From the NCBI RefSeq assembly GCF_001547895.1, contig NZ_AP014627.1:375501-439500 (forward strand): a stretch of DNA of 64,000 nucleotides, written 5' to 3'. Below, piece after piece: positions 48,476-57,841 of the stretch. Under the pieces are notes generated by a model. It was given only the letters and a program-made list of their open reading frames with translations, was not told the origin of the DNA and ran no database searches. A program made the translations under genes and the position numbers. The number at the start of each line of letters is the position of its first letter. The stretch's first letter is position 1. Source of the DNA: Pseudomonas sp. Os17 (lineage in GTDB: Bacteria; Pseudomonadota; Gammaproteobacteria; Pseudomonadales; Pseudomonadaceae).

Positions 48476-49840
48476 TCAGTTGAGCAGGTCGCGCAGGACC
48501 TGGGTGAAGGCCCGGCTGCTGTCTTCTTCGGCGCCATGGTGCCCGTCACGCACAACCCACTGGCCACCCACCATCACATCCCGCACCTGACGGTCGCCAC
48601 CGGCAAACAGCCAGCGGTTGAGAATGCCATCGCCCTCGGCCGTGGCCAGGTAGGGGTCGTTGCCATCCAGCACCAGCCAGTCGGCACGCTTGCCCACGGC
48701 CAGGGCACCCATGTCTTGCCCCAGGGCCTGGGCGCCGCCGTCCAGCGCGGCGTCGTACAAGGTCCGCCCCACCATGGGCTGGTCGGCGCGGTACAGGCGG
48801 TTGCGCCGCTGATCCCGCAGGCGCTGGCCGTATTCCAGCCAGCGCAGCTCTTCCACCACGCTCAGCGAAACATGGCTGTCGGAGCCGATGCCCAGGCGCC
48901 CGCCCTGGGCGAGGAAATCCACGGCCGGGAAGATGCCGTCCCCCAGGTTGGCTTCGGTGGTCAGGCACAGGCCGGCAATGGCCCGGCTCTTGGCCATGAG
49001 GCTGACTTCTTCCGGGTTGGCGTGAGTGGCGTGGACCAGGCACCAGCGCTGGTCCACCGCGACGTTTTCGTACAGCCATTGCAGGGGACGGCGTCCGCTC
49101 CAGGCCAGGCAGTCGTCAACTTCCTTCTGTTGCTCGGCGATATGGATATGCACCGGACACTGGCGGTCGCTGGCGGCCAGCACTTCGCTGATCTGCTGGG
49201 GCGTGACTGCGCGCAACGAGTGAAAGCACAGGCCCAGTTGCTGGTTGGCCTGTTGCGCCAGCACGGGTTGCAGGCGCTGTTGCAGCTGGAGGTAGTTTTC
49301 CGTGCTGTTGATGAAGCGGCGCTGGCCGTCATTCGGCGCCTGGCCACCAAAGCCCGAGTGGCTGTAGAGCACGGGTAGCAGGGTCAGGCCGATGCCGCTG
49401 GCGGCGGCCGCCTGGCTGATGCGTCGGGACAGCTCGGCAGGGTCGGCGTAGGGCCGGCCATCGCTGTCGTGGTGCACGTAATGAAATTCGGCCACCGAGG
49501 TGTAGCCGGCCTTGAGCATTTCGATGTACAGCTGGCGGGCGATGATCTCCAGCTGTTCGGGGCTGATCTTGCCCACCAGGCGGTACATCAGGTCGCGCCA
49601 GGTCCAGAAGCTGTCGTTGGGGTTGCCGGCCACTTCCGCCAGCCCGGCCATGGCCCGCTGGAACGCGTGGGAGTGCAGGTTGGGCATGCCGGGCAGCAGC
49701 GGGCCCTTGAGCCGTTGTGCACCTTCGGCGCTGGCGTTGGCCTGGATCTGTGTCAACAGGCCATCGGGGCTGACTTCAAGACGTACATGGTTGGCCCATC
49801 CATCAGGCAGCAGCGCGCGTTCGGCGAAGAAGGCGGACAT
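48476..49840 (-). CDS. hutF: formimidoylglutamate deiminase HutF
   Basis: 454 residues, amidohydrolase superfamily. It converts N-formimino-L-glutamate to N-formyl-L-glutamate and ammonia, the pseudomonad branch of histidine breakdown. Metal ligands: LPGMPNLHSHAFQRA, the His of EFHYVHHD, HIHIAEQQKEVDDC, LVHATHANPEE, and the Asp of LGIGSDSHVSLS. It is transcribed away from hutC across a HutC-type operator. The product feeds HutG at the other end of the locus. Confidence 0.97.
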   Translation of the reverse strand: MSAFFAERALLPDGWANHVRLEVSPDGLLTQIQANASAEGAQRLKGPLLPGMPNLHSHAFQRAMAGLAEVAGNPNDSFWTWRDLMYRLVGKISPEQLEIIARQLYIEMLKAGYTSVAEFHYVHHDSDGRPYADPAELSRRISQAAAASGIGLTLLPVLYSHSGFGGQAPNDGQRRFINSTENYLQLQQRLQPVLAQQANQQLGLCFHSLRAVTPQQISEVLAASDRQCPVHIHIAEQQKEVDDCLAWSGRRPLQWLYENVAVDQRWCLVHATHANPEEVSLMAKSRAIAGLCLTTEANLGDGIFPAVDFLAQGGRLGIGSDSHVSLSVVEELRWLEYGQRLRDQRRNRLYRADQPMVGRTLYDAALDGGAQALGQDMGALAVGKRADWLVLDGNDPYLATAEGDGILNRWLFAGGDRQVRDVMVGGQWVVRDGHHGAEEDSSRAFTQVLRDLLN

Positions 49841-49865
49841 GGTTCAAGCACCCCATCGTGTGTTA

Positions 49866-49884
49866 TTTGTATATACATATACAG
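49866..49884. promoter_or_regulatory. HutC operator in the hutF-hutC gap
   Basis: TTTGTATATACATATACAG contains the palindrome TGTATATACA (49868-49877), close to the operator at 51601-51614. It lies 26 bases before hutF and 64 before hutC, fitting repression of hutF and self-control of hutC. Confidence 0.65.
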
Positions 49885-49947
49885 ACGTTTGCCTGCCCGG
49901 TAAACTCCGGCAAGCTAGTCACCTTTTTTCCTCAACAAGGATTTCCT

Positions 49948-50697
49948 GTGCCGACTCCGCCTGCCAAATCGCCGCTGGCTGCCCATCTGGGCGATAGTCC
50001 GGCGCCCTTGTATGCCCGCGTCAAACAGATGATCACCCAGCAGATCGAGAGCGGAAACTGGCCACCGCATTACCGGGTTCCCTCGGAAAGCGAGCTGGTC
50101 AACCAGCTGGGTTTCAGCCGCATGACCATCAACCGCGCGCTGCGTGAGATGACCGCCGAAGGCATGCTGGTGCGCATGCAGGGCGTGGGCACTTTCGTCG
50201 CCGAGCCCAAGAGCCAGTCGGCCCTGTTCGAAGTGCACAACATTGCCGACGAGATCGCTTCCCGCGGTCATCGCCACACCTGCCAGGTCATCACCCTGGG
50301 TGAAGAGGCCGCCGGTTCCGAGCGTGCCCTGGCCCTGGACATGCGTGAAGGGCAGAAGGTCTTCCACTCGCTGATCGTGCATTTCGAGAACGACATCCCG
50401 GTGCAGATCGAGGATCGCTTCGTCAACGCCCTGGTGGCGCCGGAGTACCTCAAGCAGGACTTCACCCTGCAAACCCCTTACGCCTACCTGTCCCAGGTGG
50501 CGCCGCTGACCGAGGGCGAGCATGTGGTCGAGGCGATCCTCGCCGAGCCCGAGGAGTGCCGGCTGCTGCAGATCGAGCGCGGCGAGCCGTGCCTGCTGAT
50601 TCGCCGTCGCACCTGGTCCGGACGTCAGCCGGTGACCGCTGCCCGCTTGATCCACCCTGGCTCCCGTCATCGTCTGGAAGGACGCTTTCACAAATGA
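49948..50697 (+). CDS. hutC: histidine utilisation repressor HutC (GntR family)
   Basis: 249 residues from a GTG with AAGGA seven bases upstream; the longer in-frame ATG start at 49858 would cross the operator. The N-terminal winged helix (about 25-95) includes PSESELVNQLGFSRMTINRALREM. The C-terminal UTRA ligand domain (about 105-245) includes FEVHNIADEIASRGHRH and LLIRRRTWSG. Urocanate is the known inducer of the family. The stop overlaps hutD (ATGA). Confidence 0.96.
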   Translation: MPTPPAKSPLAAHLGDSPAPLYARVKQMITQQIESGNWPPHYRVPSESELVNQLGFSRMTINRALREMTAEGMLVRMQGVGTFVAEPKSQSALFEVHNIADEIASRGHRHTCQVITLGEEAAGSERALALDMREGQKVFHSLIVHFENDIPVQIEDRFVNALVAPEYLKQDFTLQTPYAYLSQVAPLTEGEHVVEAILAEPEECRLLQIERGEPCLLIRRRTWSGRQPVTAARLIHPGSRHRLEGRFHK

Positions 50698-51266
50698 TCC
50701 GACCCACCCTGTTACGCGCCACCGACTACCCGCGCATGCCCTGGAAAAACGGCGGCGGCAGCACCGAAGAAATCACCCGTGACGCCGGCACCGGCCTGGA
50801 AGGCTTTGGCTGGCGCCTGTCGATTGCCGACATTGGCGAGTCCGGCGGCTTCTCCAGCTTTGCCGGTTATCAGCGGATCATCACCGTGCTGCAAGGCGCG
50901 GGCATGCAACTGACGGTGGATGGTCAGGCCGTGCGCCCGTTGCTGCCGCTGGACCCCTTCGCCTTCAGTGGCGCCAGCCAGGTGAGCTGCGCACTGCTGG
51001 ACGGGGCGATCCGCGACTTCAACCTGATTTACTGCCCTGAGCGTTATGCCGCTCGTTTGCAGTGGCTCGATGGTCAGCAGCGCTTCTTTACCCAGGCCCA
51101 CACCGTGCTGGTGTTCAGTGCCGCCGAGCAAGCCTGGGTGGACACGGGCAGCAGCCCGTTGCAGGCGCTGGGTCGTTACGATTGCCTGCGTCTGGATGGC
51201 AATGCCGGAGTACTGGAGATCGCCACCGACGGACGCTGCTGCGTCATCGAGCTCACCGTCCGCTGA
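50694..51266 (+). CDS. hutD: HutD (HutD/Ves family cupin)
   Basis: 190 residues starting MIRPTLLRATDYPRMPWKNGGG, the family signature, with a two-cupin fold (WRLSIADIGESGGFSSFAGY). Its biochemical role is unsettled; in P. fluorescens it has been proposed to limit hut expression by acting on a pathway intermediate. It is translationally coupled to hutC by a four-base overlap, which fits a regulatory function. Confidence 0.94.
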   Translation: MIRPTLLRATDYPRMPWKNGGGSTEEITRDAGTGLEGFGWRLSIADIGESGGFSSFAGYQRIITVLQGAGMQLTVDGQAVRPLLPLDPFAFSGASQVSCALLDGAIRDFNLIYCPERYAARLQWLDGQQRFFTQAHTVLVFSAAEQAWVDTGSSPLQALGRYDCLRLDGNAGVLEIATDGRCCVIELTVR

Positions 51267-51422
51267 TGTCCATGGGCTGTCGCAGTCCGGGATACGGACC
51301 GCGACGGCTGCAGGTTTCCCCTCCTTATAGCTTCCCTTCGATGACCCGCGGATGCTGGTCCGCGGCACTGGTGTGTGCGGCGCATCTTTTCCGGTCGGGG
51401 CGGTGTCTCCGGCGCACCCATT

Positions 51423-51468
51423 TGTTACCGAACGCCCCAGGACAGCGCAAAACCGCTGTTTGGTAACA
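51423..51468 (+). promoter_or_regulatory. inverted TGTTACC / GGTAACA pair, candidate activator site for hutU
   Basis: TGTTACC (51423-51429) and GGTAACA (51462-51468) face each other 113-158 bases upstream of the sigma-54 promoter, the usual distance for CbrB or NtrC type activators. The second also sits in a hairpin GCTGTT-TGGT-AACAGC (51455-51470). From memory, CbrB sites contain such TGTTAC halves. Confidence 0.45.
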
Positions 51469-51580
51469 GCCTGTCGGCTGAGCAAAATCCTCTTCTCGAA
51501 AAATCTCGCTTGTTTGAAAGCCTTGTTCCACAAGGCCCGCGGTTTCATCCACGGGCTTTTCAGGGATGTCTCATGCAAGT

Positions 51581-51596
51581 TGGCCGCTTGATTGCA
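51581..51596 (+). promoter_or_regulatory. sigma-54 promoter of hutU
   Basis: TGGCCGCTTGATTGCA has the -24 GG and -12 GC at exact spacing and an ideal TTGCA. The start would be near 51608, within the HutC operator that follows. The hutU transcript thus has a leader of about 75 bases. The rest of 51267-51580 holds no gene. Confidence 0.75.
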
Positions 51597-51600
51597 TATG

Positions 51601-51614
51601 CTTGTATGTACAAG
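51601..51614 (+). promoter_or_regulatory. HutC operator over the hutU start site
   Basis: CTTGTATGTACAAG is a near-perfect palindrome of 12 of 14 bases, of the TTGTATATACA type. It covers the predicted start site, so bound HutC would block sigma-54 transcription. Confidence 0.7.
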
Positions 51615-51683
51615 TAAATATGTGTGCGTAAGAGTCGATGGAATCCTCTTCGCACCTTGGACTCATCGCCGAGGAGTTTTTCC

Positions 51684-53366
51684 GTGACTGACAGCAAACC
51701 CACCAAATTCCGCAACGTCGAAATCCGTGCCGCACGTGGCAACAAGCTGACCGCCAAGAGCTGGCTGACCGAAGCGCCGCTGCGCATGCTGATGAACAAC
51801 CTCGATCCGGAAGTCGCCGAGAACCCCAAGGAACTGGTGGTCTACGGTGGCATTGGTCGCGCCGCGCGCAACTGGGAGTGCTACGACAAGATCGTGGACG
51901 CCCTGACCCAGCTGAATGACGACGAAACCCTGCTGGTGCAGTCCGGCAAGCCGGTGGGTGTGTTCAAGACCCACAGCAACGCGCCACGGGTGCTGATCGC
52001 CAACTCCAACCTGGTACCGCACTGGGCCAGTTGGGAGCACTTCAACGAGCTGGACGCCAAGGGCCTGGCCATGTACGGCCAGATGACCGCCGGCAGCTGG
52101 ATCTACATCGGTAGCCAGGGCATCGTCCAGGGCACTTATGAAACCTTCGTCGAAGCCGGTCGCCAGCATTACGACTCCAACCTCAAGGGCCGCTGGGTCC
52201 TGACCGCCGGCCTGGGTGGCATGGGCGGCGCGCAACCGCTGGCCGCGACCCTGGCCGGGGCCTGCTCGCTGAACATCGAGTGCCAGCAGACCAGCATCGA
52301 CTTCCGCCTCAAGACCCGCTACGTCGACGAGCAGGCCACCGACCTGGACGACGCCCTGGCGCGGATCAAGAAATACACCGCCGAAGGCCGCGCGATCTCC
52401 ATCGCCCTGTGTGGCAACGCTGCCGAAATCCTGCCGGAACTGGTGCGTCGCGGCGTGCGTCCGGACATGGTCACCGACCAGACCAGCGCCCACGACCCGC
52501 TCAACGGCTACCTGCCCAAGGGCTGGACCTGGGAGCAGTACCGCGACCGCGCCAAGACCGAGCCGGCTGCCGTGATCAAGGCCGCCAAGCAGTCGATGGC
52601 CGAACACGTCAAAGCCATGCTCGCCTTCCAGAAGATGGGCGTCCCGACCTTCGACTACGGCAACAACATCCGCCAGATGGCCCAGGAAGAGGGCGTCGAG
52701 AATGCCTTCGACTTCCCGGGGTTCGTGCCGGCCTACATCCGTCCGCTGTTCTGCCGTGGCGTTGGTCCATTCCGCTGGGCGGCGCTGTCCGGCGACCCGC
52801 AGGACATCTATAAGACCGACGCCAAGGTCAAGGAACTGATCCCCGACGACGCCCACCTGCACAACTGGCTGGACATGGCCCGCGAGCGCATCAGCTTCCA
52901 GGGCCTGCCGGCGCGGATCTGCTGGGTCGGCCTGGGCCAGCGCGCCAAGCTCGGCCTGGCGTTCAACGAGATGGTGCGCAGCGGCGAGCTGTCGGCGCCG
53001 ATCGTCATCGGTCGCGACCACCTCGACTCCGGCTCCGTGGCCAGCCCGAACCGTGAAACCGAATCCATGCAGGACGGCTCCGACGCCGTGTCCGACTGGC
53101 CGCTGCTCAACGCCCTGTTGAACACCGCCAGCGGTGCGACCTGGGTTTCCCTGCACCACGGTGGCGGTGTCGGCATGGGCTTCTCCCAGCATTCGGGGAT
53201 GGTCATCGTCTGCGACGGCACCGATGAAGCGGCCGAGCGGATTGCCCGGGTGCTGCACAACGATCCGGCCACCGGGGTCATGCGTCATGCCGACGCCGGT
53301 TACCAGATCGCCATCGACTGCGCCAAGGAACAGGGCCTGAACCTGCCGATGATCACCGGCAAGTAA
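51684..53366 (+). CDS. hutU: urocanate hydratase HutU
   Basis: 560 residues from a GTG with GAGGAG seven bases upstream ([19 protein letters not shown]). It hydrates urocanate to imidazolonepropionate using tightly bound NAD+. The NAD+ motif is [14 protein letters not shown] and the active-site Cys is in [15 protein letters not shown]. It is the first gene of the large hut transcript, separated from hutD by the promoter region. Confidence 0.98.
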   Translation: MTDSKPTKFRNVEIRAARGNKLTAKSWLTEAPLRMLMNNLDPEVAENPKELVVYGGIGRAARNWECYDKIVDALTQLNDDETLLVQSGKPVGVFKTHSNAPRVLIANSNLVPHWASWEHFNELDAKGLAMYGQMTAGSWIYIGSQGIVQGTYETFVEAGRQHYDSNLKGRWVLTAGLGGMGGAQPLAATLAGACSLNIECQQTSIDFRLKTRYVDEQATDLDDALARIKKYTAEGRAISIALCGNAAEILPELVRRGVRPDMVTDQTSAHDPLNGYLPKGWTWEQYRDRAKTEPAAVIKAAKQSMAEHVKAMLAFQKMGVPTFDYGNNIRQMAQEEGVENAFDFPGFVPAYIRPLFCRGVGPFRWAALSGDPQDIYKTDAKVKELIPDDAHLHNWLDMARERISFQGLPARICWVGLGQRAKLGLAFNEMVRSGELSAPIVIGRDHLDSGSVASPNRETESMQDGSDAVSDWPLLNALLNTASGATWVSLHHGGGVGMGFSQHSGMVIVCDGTDEAAERIARVLHNDPATGVMRHADAGYQIAIDCAKEQGLNLPMITGK

Positions 53367-53393
53367 CCGGAGCGTCGGTTCACCCACTCTCCC

Positions 53394-53472
53394 TGTAGGA
53401 GCCCGCTTGCTGGCGAAGCAAGCACCGCGCGGCATCAGATGCACCGCCTCGCGAGCAAGCTCGCTTCTACAG
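53394..53472. repeat. REPIN, GAGCAAGCTCGCTTC variant
   Basis: TGTAGGAGCCCGCTTGCTGG at 53394 and the inverse-type arm CGAGCAAGCTCGCTTCTACA ending at 53472. The arms differ at several places, so it is a mixed or decayed element. It lies within the hut operon between hutU and the permease gene. Confidence 0.7.
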
Positions 53473-53510
53473 TGGATATCGTCAGTAGTGCCCATAGAGG
53501 TTTGACGTCC

Positions 53511-54980
53511 ATGGCTTTAGCGAATGATCGTGCCAACAACAAACCGTTGATTGAAAGGCGTTCGATCGACTACATCCCGGAAGCGGAAAGACACGGTCGT
53601 CTACTGAGCCAGTTCACCCTGTGGCTGGGTGCCAACCTGCAGATCACGGCGATCGTCACCGGCGCTCTGGCGGTGGTGCTGGGCGGTGATGTGTTCTGGT
53701 CGTTGATCGGGCTGTTGATCGGGCAACTGCTGGGCGGCGCAGTGATGGCGCTGCATGCGGCGCAAGGGCCGAGGCTCGGCCTGCCGCAGATGATTTCCAG
53801 CCGGGTGCAGTTCGGCGTCTATGGCGCCGCCATCCCGATGGTGCTGGTGTGCCTGATGTACCTGGGGTTCACCGCAACCGGTACGGTGCTGTCCGGCCAG
53901 GCGCTGGGCCAGATGTTCGGTGTCAGCGACAGTCTCGGCATCCTGATCTTCGCCAGCGTCATTGTGCTGGTCACCGTGCTCGGTTATCGGGTGATCCACT
54001 ACATCGGCCGGGTCGCCAGCGTGATCGGCGTGGTCGCCTTCTTCTATCTGTTCAGTCGGCTGCTGGAGCAGACCGATGTCAGCGCCTTGCTGGCGATTCG
54101 GCACTTCAGCTGGAGCAGCTTCCTCCTGGCGGTGTCGTTGGCCGCGTCCTGGCAGATCGCGTTCGGACCCTACGTGGCCGACTATTCGCGCTACCTGCCG
54201 AGCAAGACGTCGCCGTTGAAGACGTTCTTCGCCGCTGGCGCAGGCTCGGTGATCGGTGCCCAGGTGGCGATGGTGCTCGGCGTGTTCGCCGCGGCCCTGT
54301 CCCAGGGCCAGTTCGCCGGTCGTGAAGTGGCCTACATCGTCGGCCTGGGCGGTAGCGGCGCCATTGCCGCGATGCTCTATTTCAGCATCGCTTTCGGCAA
54401 GGTGACCATCTCGACGCTGAACTCCTACGGCAGCTTCATGTGCATCGCCACCATCATCAGCGGCTTTCGCGGCGAGCTGAAAGTGACGCGCTTGCAGCGG
54501 CTGATCGCGGTGTTGCTGATTGTCGGCACCGCGACCCTGATCGCACTGCTGGGCCAGCACTCGTTCCTCGGCGCCTTCAAGTCTTTCATCCTGTTCCTGC
54601 TGGCGTTCTTCACGCCCTGGAGCGCGATCAACCTGGTGGATTTCTACTGCATCACCAAGGAGCGCTATGACATCCCGGCACTGTCCAACCCGGACGGTCG
54701 CTACGGTCGCTGGAATGTCATGGGCATCACTATTTATGTGTTCGGCGTGCTAATCCAGATGCCGTTCATTTCCACCCACTTCTATACCGGCCCCCTGGTG
54801 GCGAGTCTGGGCGATACCGATATCTCCTGGATCATCGGCCTGCTGGTGCCGGCGGCGTTGTACTACGTGTGCGCGAAGAAGTGGCATGGCGCGGTGCCCG
54901 AGCACCTGATCCTGCCGCAAGAGCAGGGTGCGCCGATCGAACAAGAACTGAGTGGGACCGGCCGCGCTGCTGCGGTGTGA
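53511..54980 (+). CDS. hutTu: NCS1-family permease, probable urocanate transporter
   Basis: 489 residues and about 12 membrane helices of the purine-cytosine permease type (LSQFTLWLGANLQITAIVTG near the start, FGPYVADYSRYLP in the middle). The start at 53511 has AGAGG upstream. By position next to hutU, and by what is known of the P. fluorescens hut locus, it most likely imports urocanate. An in-frame start 24 codons upstream reads through the REPIN and is rejected. Confidence 0.88.
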   Translation: MALANDRANNKPLIERRSIDYIPEAERHGRLLSQFTLWLGANLQITAIVTGALAVVLGGDVFWSLIGLLIGQLLGGAVMALHAAQGPRLGLPQMISSRVQFGVYGAAIPMVLVCLMYLGFTATGTVLSGQALGQMFGVSDSLGILIFASVIVLVTVLGYRVIHYIGRVASVIGVVAFFYLFSRLLEQTDVSALLAIRHFSWSSFLLAVSLAASWQIAFGPYVADYSRYLPSKTSPLKTFFAAGAGSVIGAQVAMVLGVFAAALSQGQFAGREVAYIVGLGGSGAIAAMLYFSIAFGKVTISTLNSYGSFMCIATIISGFRGELKVTRLQRLIAVLLIVGTATLIALLGQHSFLGAFKSFILFLLAFFTPWSAINLVDFYCITKERYDIPALSNPDGRYGRWNVMGITIYVFGVLIQMPFISTHFYTGPLVASLGDTDISWIIGLLVPAALYYVCAKKWHGAVPEHLILPQEQGAPIEQELSGTGRAAAV

Positions 54981-55055
54981 GTCTTGACGGGACGTGGACA
55001 GGGCTGGATGCCTCTTAACTGCCGTAAGCCAACTTATGATTAGGAGCGTCACACA

Positions 55056-56021
55056 ATGAAAATGCATAAGACCCTGCTGACCACGTTGCTGTCCATGGGC
55101 TTGCTGGCCGCCTCCGGCGCCCAGGCGGCCGGCTGGTGCGAGTCGGGCAAACCGGTGAAGTTCGCCGGCCTGAACTGGGAAAGCGGCATGTTGCTGACCG
55201 ACGTCCTGCAGTTCGTCCTGGAGAAGGGCTACGACTGCAAGACCGACAGCCTGCCGGGCAACTCCATCACCATGGAAAACGCCCTGGGCAGCAATGACAT
55301 CCAGGTCTTCGCCGAAGAGTGGGTGGGCCGCAGCGAGGTGTGGAACAAGGCCGAGAAGGCCGGCAAGGTGGTGGGCGTCGGCGCGCCGGTGGTGGGAGCC
55401 GTCGAAGGCTGGTACGTGCCGCGCTATGTGATCGAGGGCGACGCCAAGCGCAAGCTCGAAGCCAAGGCGCCAAACCTGAAAAACATCGCCGACCTGGGCC
55501 AGTACGCCAGCCTGTTCAAGGACCCGGAAGAACCGGGCAAGGGCCGCTTCTACAACTGCCCGGCGGGCTGGACCTGCGAGCTGGACAACAGCGAGATGCT
55601 CAAGAGCTACGGCCTGGAAAGCCGCTACACCAACTTCCGTCCGGGCACCGGCCCGGCCCTGGATGCGGCGGTGCTGTCGAGCTACAAGCGTGGCGAGCCG
55701 ATCCTCTTCTACTACTGGTCGCCGACGCCGCTGATGGGTCAGGTGGACCTGGTCAAGCTGGAGGAGAAACCCGGCGTCGACAAGAGCGTGAGCATCAAGG
55801 TCGGCCTGTCCAGGACCTTCCACGACGAGGCCCCGGAACTGGTGGCGGTGCTGGAAAAGGCCAACCTGCCCATCGACCTGCTCAATCAGAATCTGGCGCG
55901 GATGACCCGCGAACGCATCGAGTCGCCGAAACTGGCGAAACTCTTTCTCAAGGAACATCCTGAAGTCTGGCACCCATGGGTCAGCGAAGACGCGGCCAGG
56001 AAAATCGACGCGGCCTTGTAG
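55056..56021 (+). CDS. hutX: histidine ABC transporter, substrate-binding protein HutX
   Basis: 321 residues with a signal peptide (MKMHKTLLTTLLSMGLLAASGAQA) and a good AGGAG. The mature protein is of the OpuAC glycine-betaine type (VKFAGLNWESGMLLTDVLQF, later NCPAGWTCEL with a Cys pair). It binds the ligand for HutW/HutV. The quaternary-amine type of ABC system is the known histidine importer in hut clusters. Confidence 0.92.
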   Translation: MKMHKTLLTTLLSMGLLAASGAQAAGWCESGKPVKFAGLNWESGMLLTDVLQFVLEKGYDCKTDSLPGNSITMENALGSNDIQVFAEEWVGRSEVWNKAEKAGKVVGVGAPVVGAVEGWYVPRYVIEGDAKRKLEAKAPNLKNIADLGQYASLFKDPEEPGKGRFYNCPAGWTCELDNSEMLKSYGLESRYTNFRPGTGPALDAAVLSSYKRGEPILFYYWSPTPLMGQVDLVKLEEKPGVDKSVSIKVGLSRTFHDEAPELVAVLEKANLPIDLLNQNLARMTRERIESPKLAKLFLKEHPEVWHPWVSEDAARKIDAAL

Positions 56022-56093
56022 GTCGAGCCATTCCGGCGGTTCGCAAGCACCGCCGGAAGCCGGACCACAACCTCCTTTGATCGAGAATTTCTT

Positions 56094-56945
56094 ATGTTTC
56101 CAGACCGCTTCACTTTTTCCATCGCCGACTGGGTCAATGGCTGGGTCGACGCCCTGGTGACCAACTACGGCGATGTGTTCCGGCATATCTCCGACACCCT
56201 GCTGTGGGCCATCGTCAACCTGGAGGGCCTGCTGCGCCTGGCGCCCTGGTGGCTGATGCTGGCGATTGTCGGCGGCATCGCCTGGCATGCGACCCGCAAG
56301 CTGCTGACCACGGCGGTGATCGTCGGCCTGCTGTTCCTGGTGGGCGCCGTCGGCCTGTGGGACAAGCTGATGCAGACCCTGGCCCTGATGCTGGTGGCCA
56401 CGCTGATCTCGGTGTTGATCGGCATTCCCCTGGGGATTCTTTCGGCCCGCAGCAACCGCTTGCGCTCGGTGCTGATGCCGCTGCTGGACATCATGCAAAC
56501 CATGCCCAGCTTCGTGTACCTGATCCCGGTGCTGATGCTGTTCGGCCTGGGCAAGGTGCCGGCGATCTTCGCCACGGTGATCTACGCTGCGCCGCCGCTG
56601 ATCCGTCTCACCGATCTGGGGATCCGCCAGGTGGACGGCGAGGTGATGGAGGCGATCAACGCCTTTGGCGCCAACCGCTGGCAGCAGCTGTTCGGTGTGC
56701 AACTGCCCCTGGCCCTGCCGAGCATCATGGCCGGGATCAACCAGACCACCATGATGGCCCTGTCGATGGTGGTGATCGCCTCGATGATTGGCGCCCGCGG
56801 CCTGGGCGAGGATGTGCTGGTGGGCATCCAGACCCTCAACGTCGGGCGTGGCCTGGAAGCGGGATTGGCGATCGTGATTCTGGCGGTGGTGATCGACCGC
56901 ATTACCCAGGCCTACGGTCGTCCACGTCATGAGGTGAGCAAATGA
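56094..56945 (+). CDS. hutW: histidine ABC transporter, permease HutW
   Basis: 283 residues and about six membrane helices, of the ProW type. The inner-membrane permease loop for contact with the ATPase reads [26 protein letters not shown] (core: [15 protein letters not shown], the EAAxxxG loop). The stop overlaps the hutV start (ATGA). Confidence 0.94.
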   Translation: MFPDRFTFSIADWVNGWVDALVTNYGDVFRHISDTLLWAIVNLEGLLRLAPWWLMLAIVGGIAWHATRKLLTTAVIVGLLFLVGAVGLWDKLMQTLALMLVATLISVLIGIPLGILSARSNRLRSVLMPLLDIMQTMPSFVYLIPVLMLFGLGKVPAIFATVIYAAPPLIRLTDLGIRQVDGEVMEAINAFGANRWQQLFGVQLPLALPSIMAGINQTTMMALSMVVIASMIGARGLGEDVLVGIQTLNVGRGLEAGLAIVILAVVIDRITQAYGRPRHEVSK

Positions 56946-57772
56946 GCAGTGCTGCCGTGAGCAAGATCGAAGTCAGGAACGTCTTCAAGATATTCGGCAA
57001 CCGCCCCTCTGATGCCTTGGCGATGATCCGCCAGGGCCAGAGCAAGGATCAGGTGCTGGCCCAGACCGGCTGCGTGGTGGGGGTCAATGACCTGTCGCTG
57101 AGCATCGGTACCGGTGAGATCTTCGTCATCATGGGCCTGTCCGGTTCCGGCAAGTCGACCCTGGTGCGCCACTTCAACCGTCTGATCGACCCCACCAGCG
57201 GCGCGATCCTGGTGGACGGCGAAGACATCCTGCAATACGACATGGAGGCCCTGCGCCAATTCCGCCGGCACAAGATCAGCATGGTGTTCCAGAGCTTCGG
57301 CCTGCTGCCCCACCGCAATGTGCAGGACAACGTCGCCTATGGCCTCAAGGTGCGTGGCGAGAGCAAGGCACTGTGCGCCGAACGGGCCCTGCACTGGATC
57401 AACACCGTGGGCCTCAAGGGCTATGAGAAGAAGTACCCGCACCAGCTGTCCGGCGGCATGCGCCAGCGGGTCGGCCTGGCCCGGGCCCTGGCCGCAGACA
57501 CCGACATCATCCTCATGGATGAAGCCTTCAGCGCCCTGGACCCGCTGATCCGCGCCGAGATGCAGGACCAGTTGCTGGAGCTGCAGAAGACCCTGCACAA
57601 GACCATCGTCTTCATCACCCACGATCTGGACGAGGCCGTGCGCATCGGCAACCGCATCGCGATCCTCAAGGACGGCCGCCTGATCCAGGTGGGTACGCCG
57701 AAGGAGATCCTGCATTCGCCGGCGGACGAGTACGTCGACCGTTTCGTCCAGCGTCGCGCCGCCACCGTCTAG
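56942..57772 (+). CDS. hutV: histidine ABC transporter, ATPase HutV
   Basis: 276 residues. Walker [11 protein letters not shown]-loop [11 protein letters not shown], signature [16 protein letters not shown], Walker [13 protein letters not shown], switch His in [11 protein letters not shown]. The N-terminal 50 residues are the extension typical of ProV/OpuA ATPases; the C-terminal CBS domains of ProV are absent. It powers uptake through HutW. A single REP copy follows the stop (TAGGAGCCGGCTGGCCGGCC). Confidence 0.95.
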   Translation: MSSAAVSKIEVRNVFKIFGNRPSDALAMIRQGQSKDQVLAQTGCVVGVNDLSLSIGTGEIFVIMGLSGSGKSTLVRHFNRLIDPTSGAILVDGEDILQYDMEALRQFRRHKISMVFQSFGLLPHRNVQDNVAYGLKVRGESKALCAERALHWINTVGLKGYEKKYPHQLSGGMRQRVGLARALAADTDIILMDEAFSALDPLIRAEMQDQLLELQKTLHKTIVFITHDLDEAVRIGNRIAILKDGRLIQVGTPKEILHSPADEYVDRFVQRRAATV

Positions 57773-57841
57773 GAGCCGGCTGGCCGGCCAAAGGTCCGGC
57801 AAAGCGGCAGACAACCCAAGGTTTGCAAGAAGAGGTCCCCG

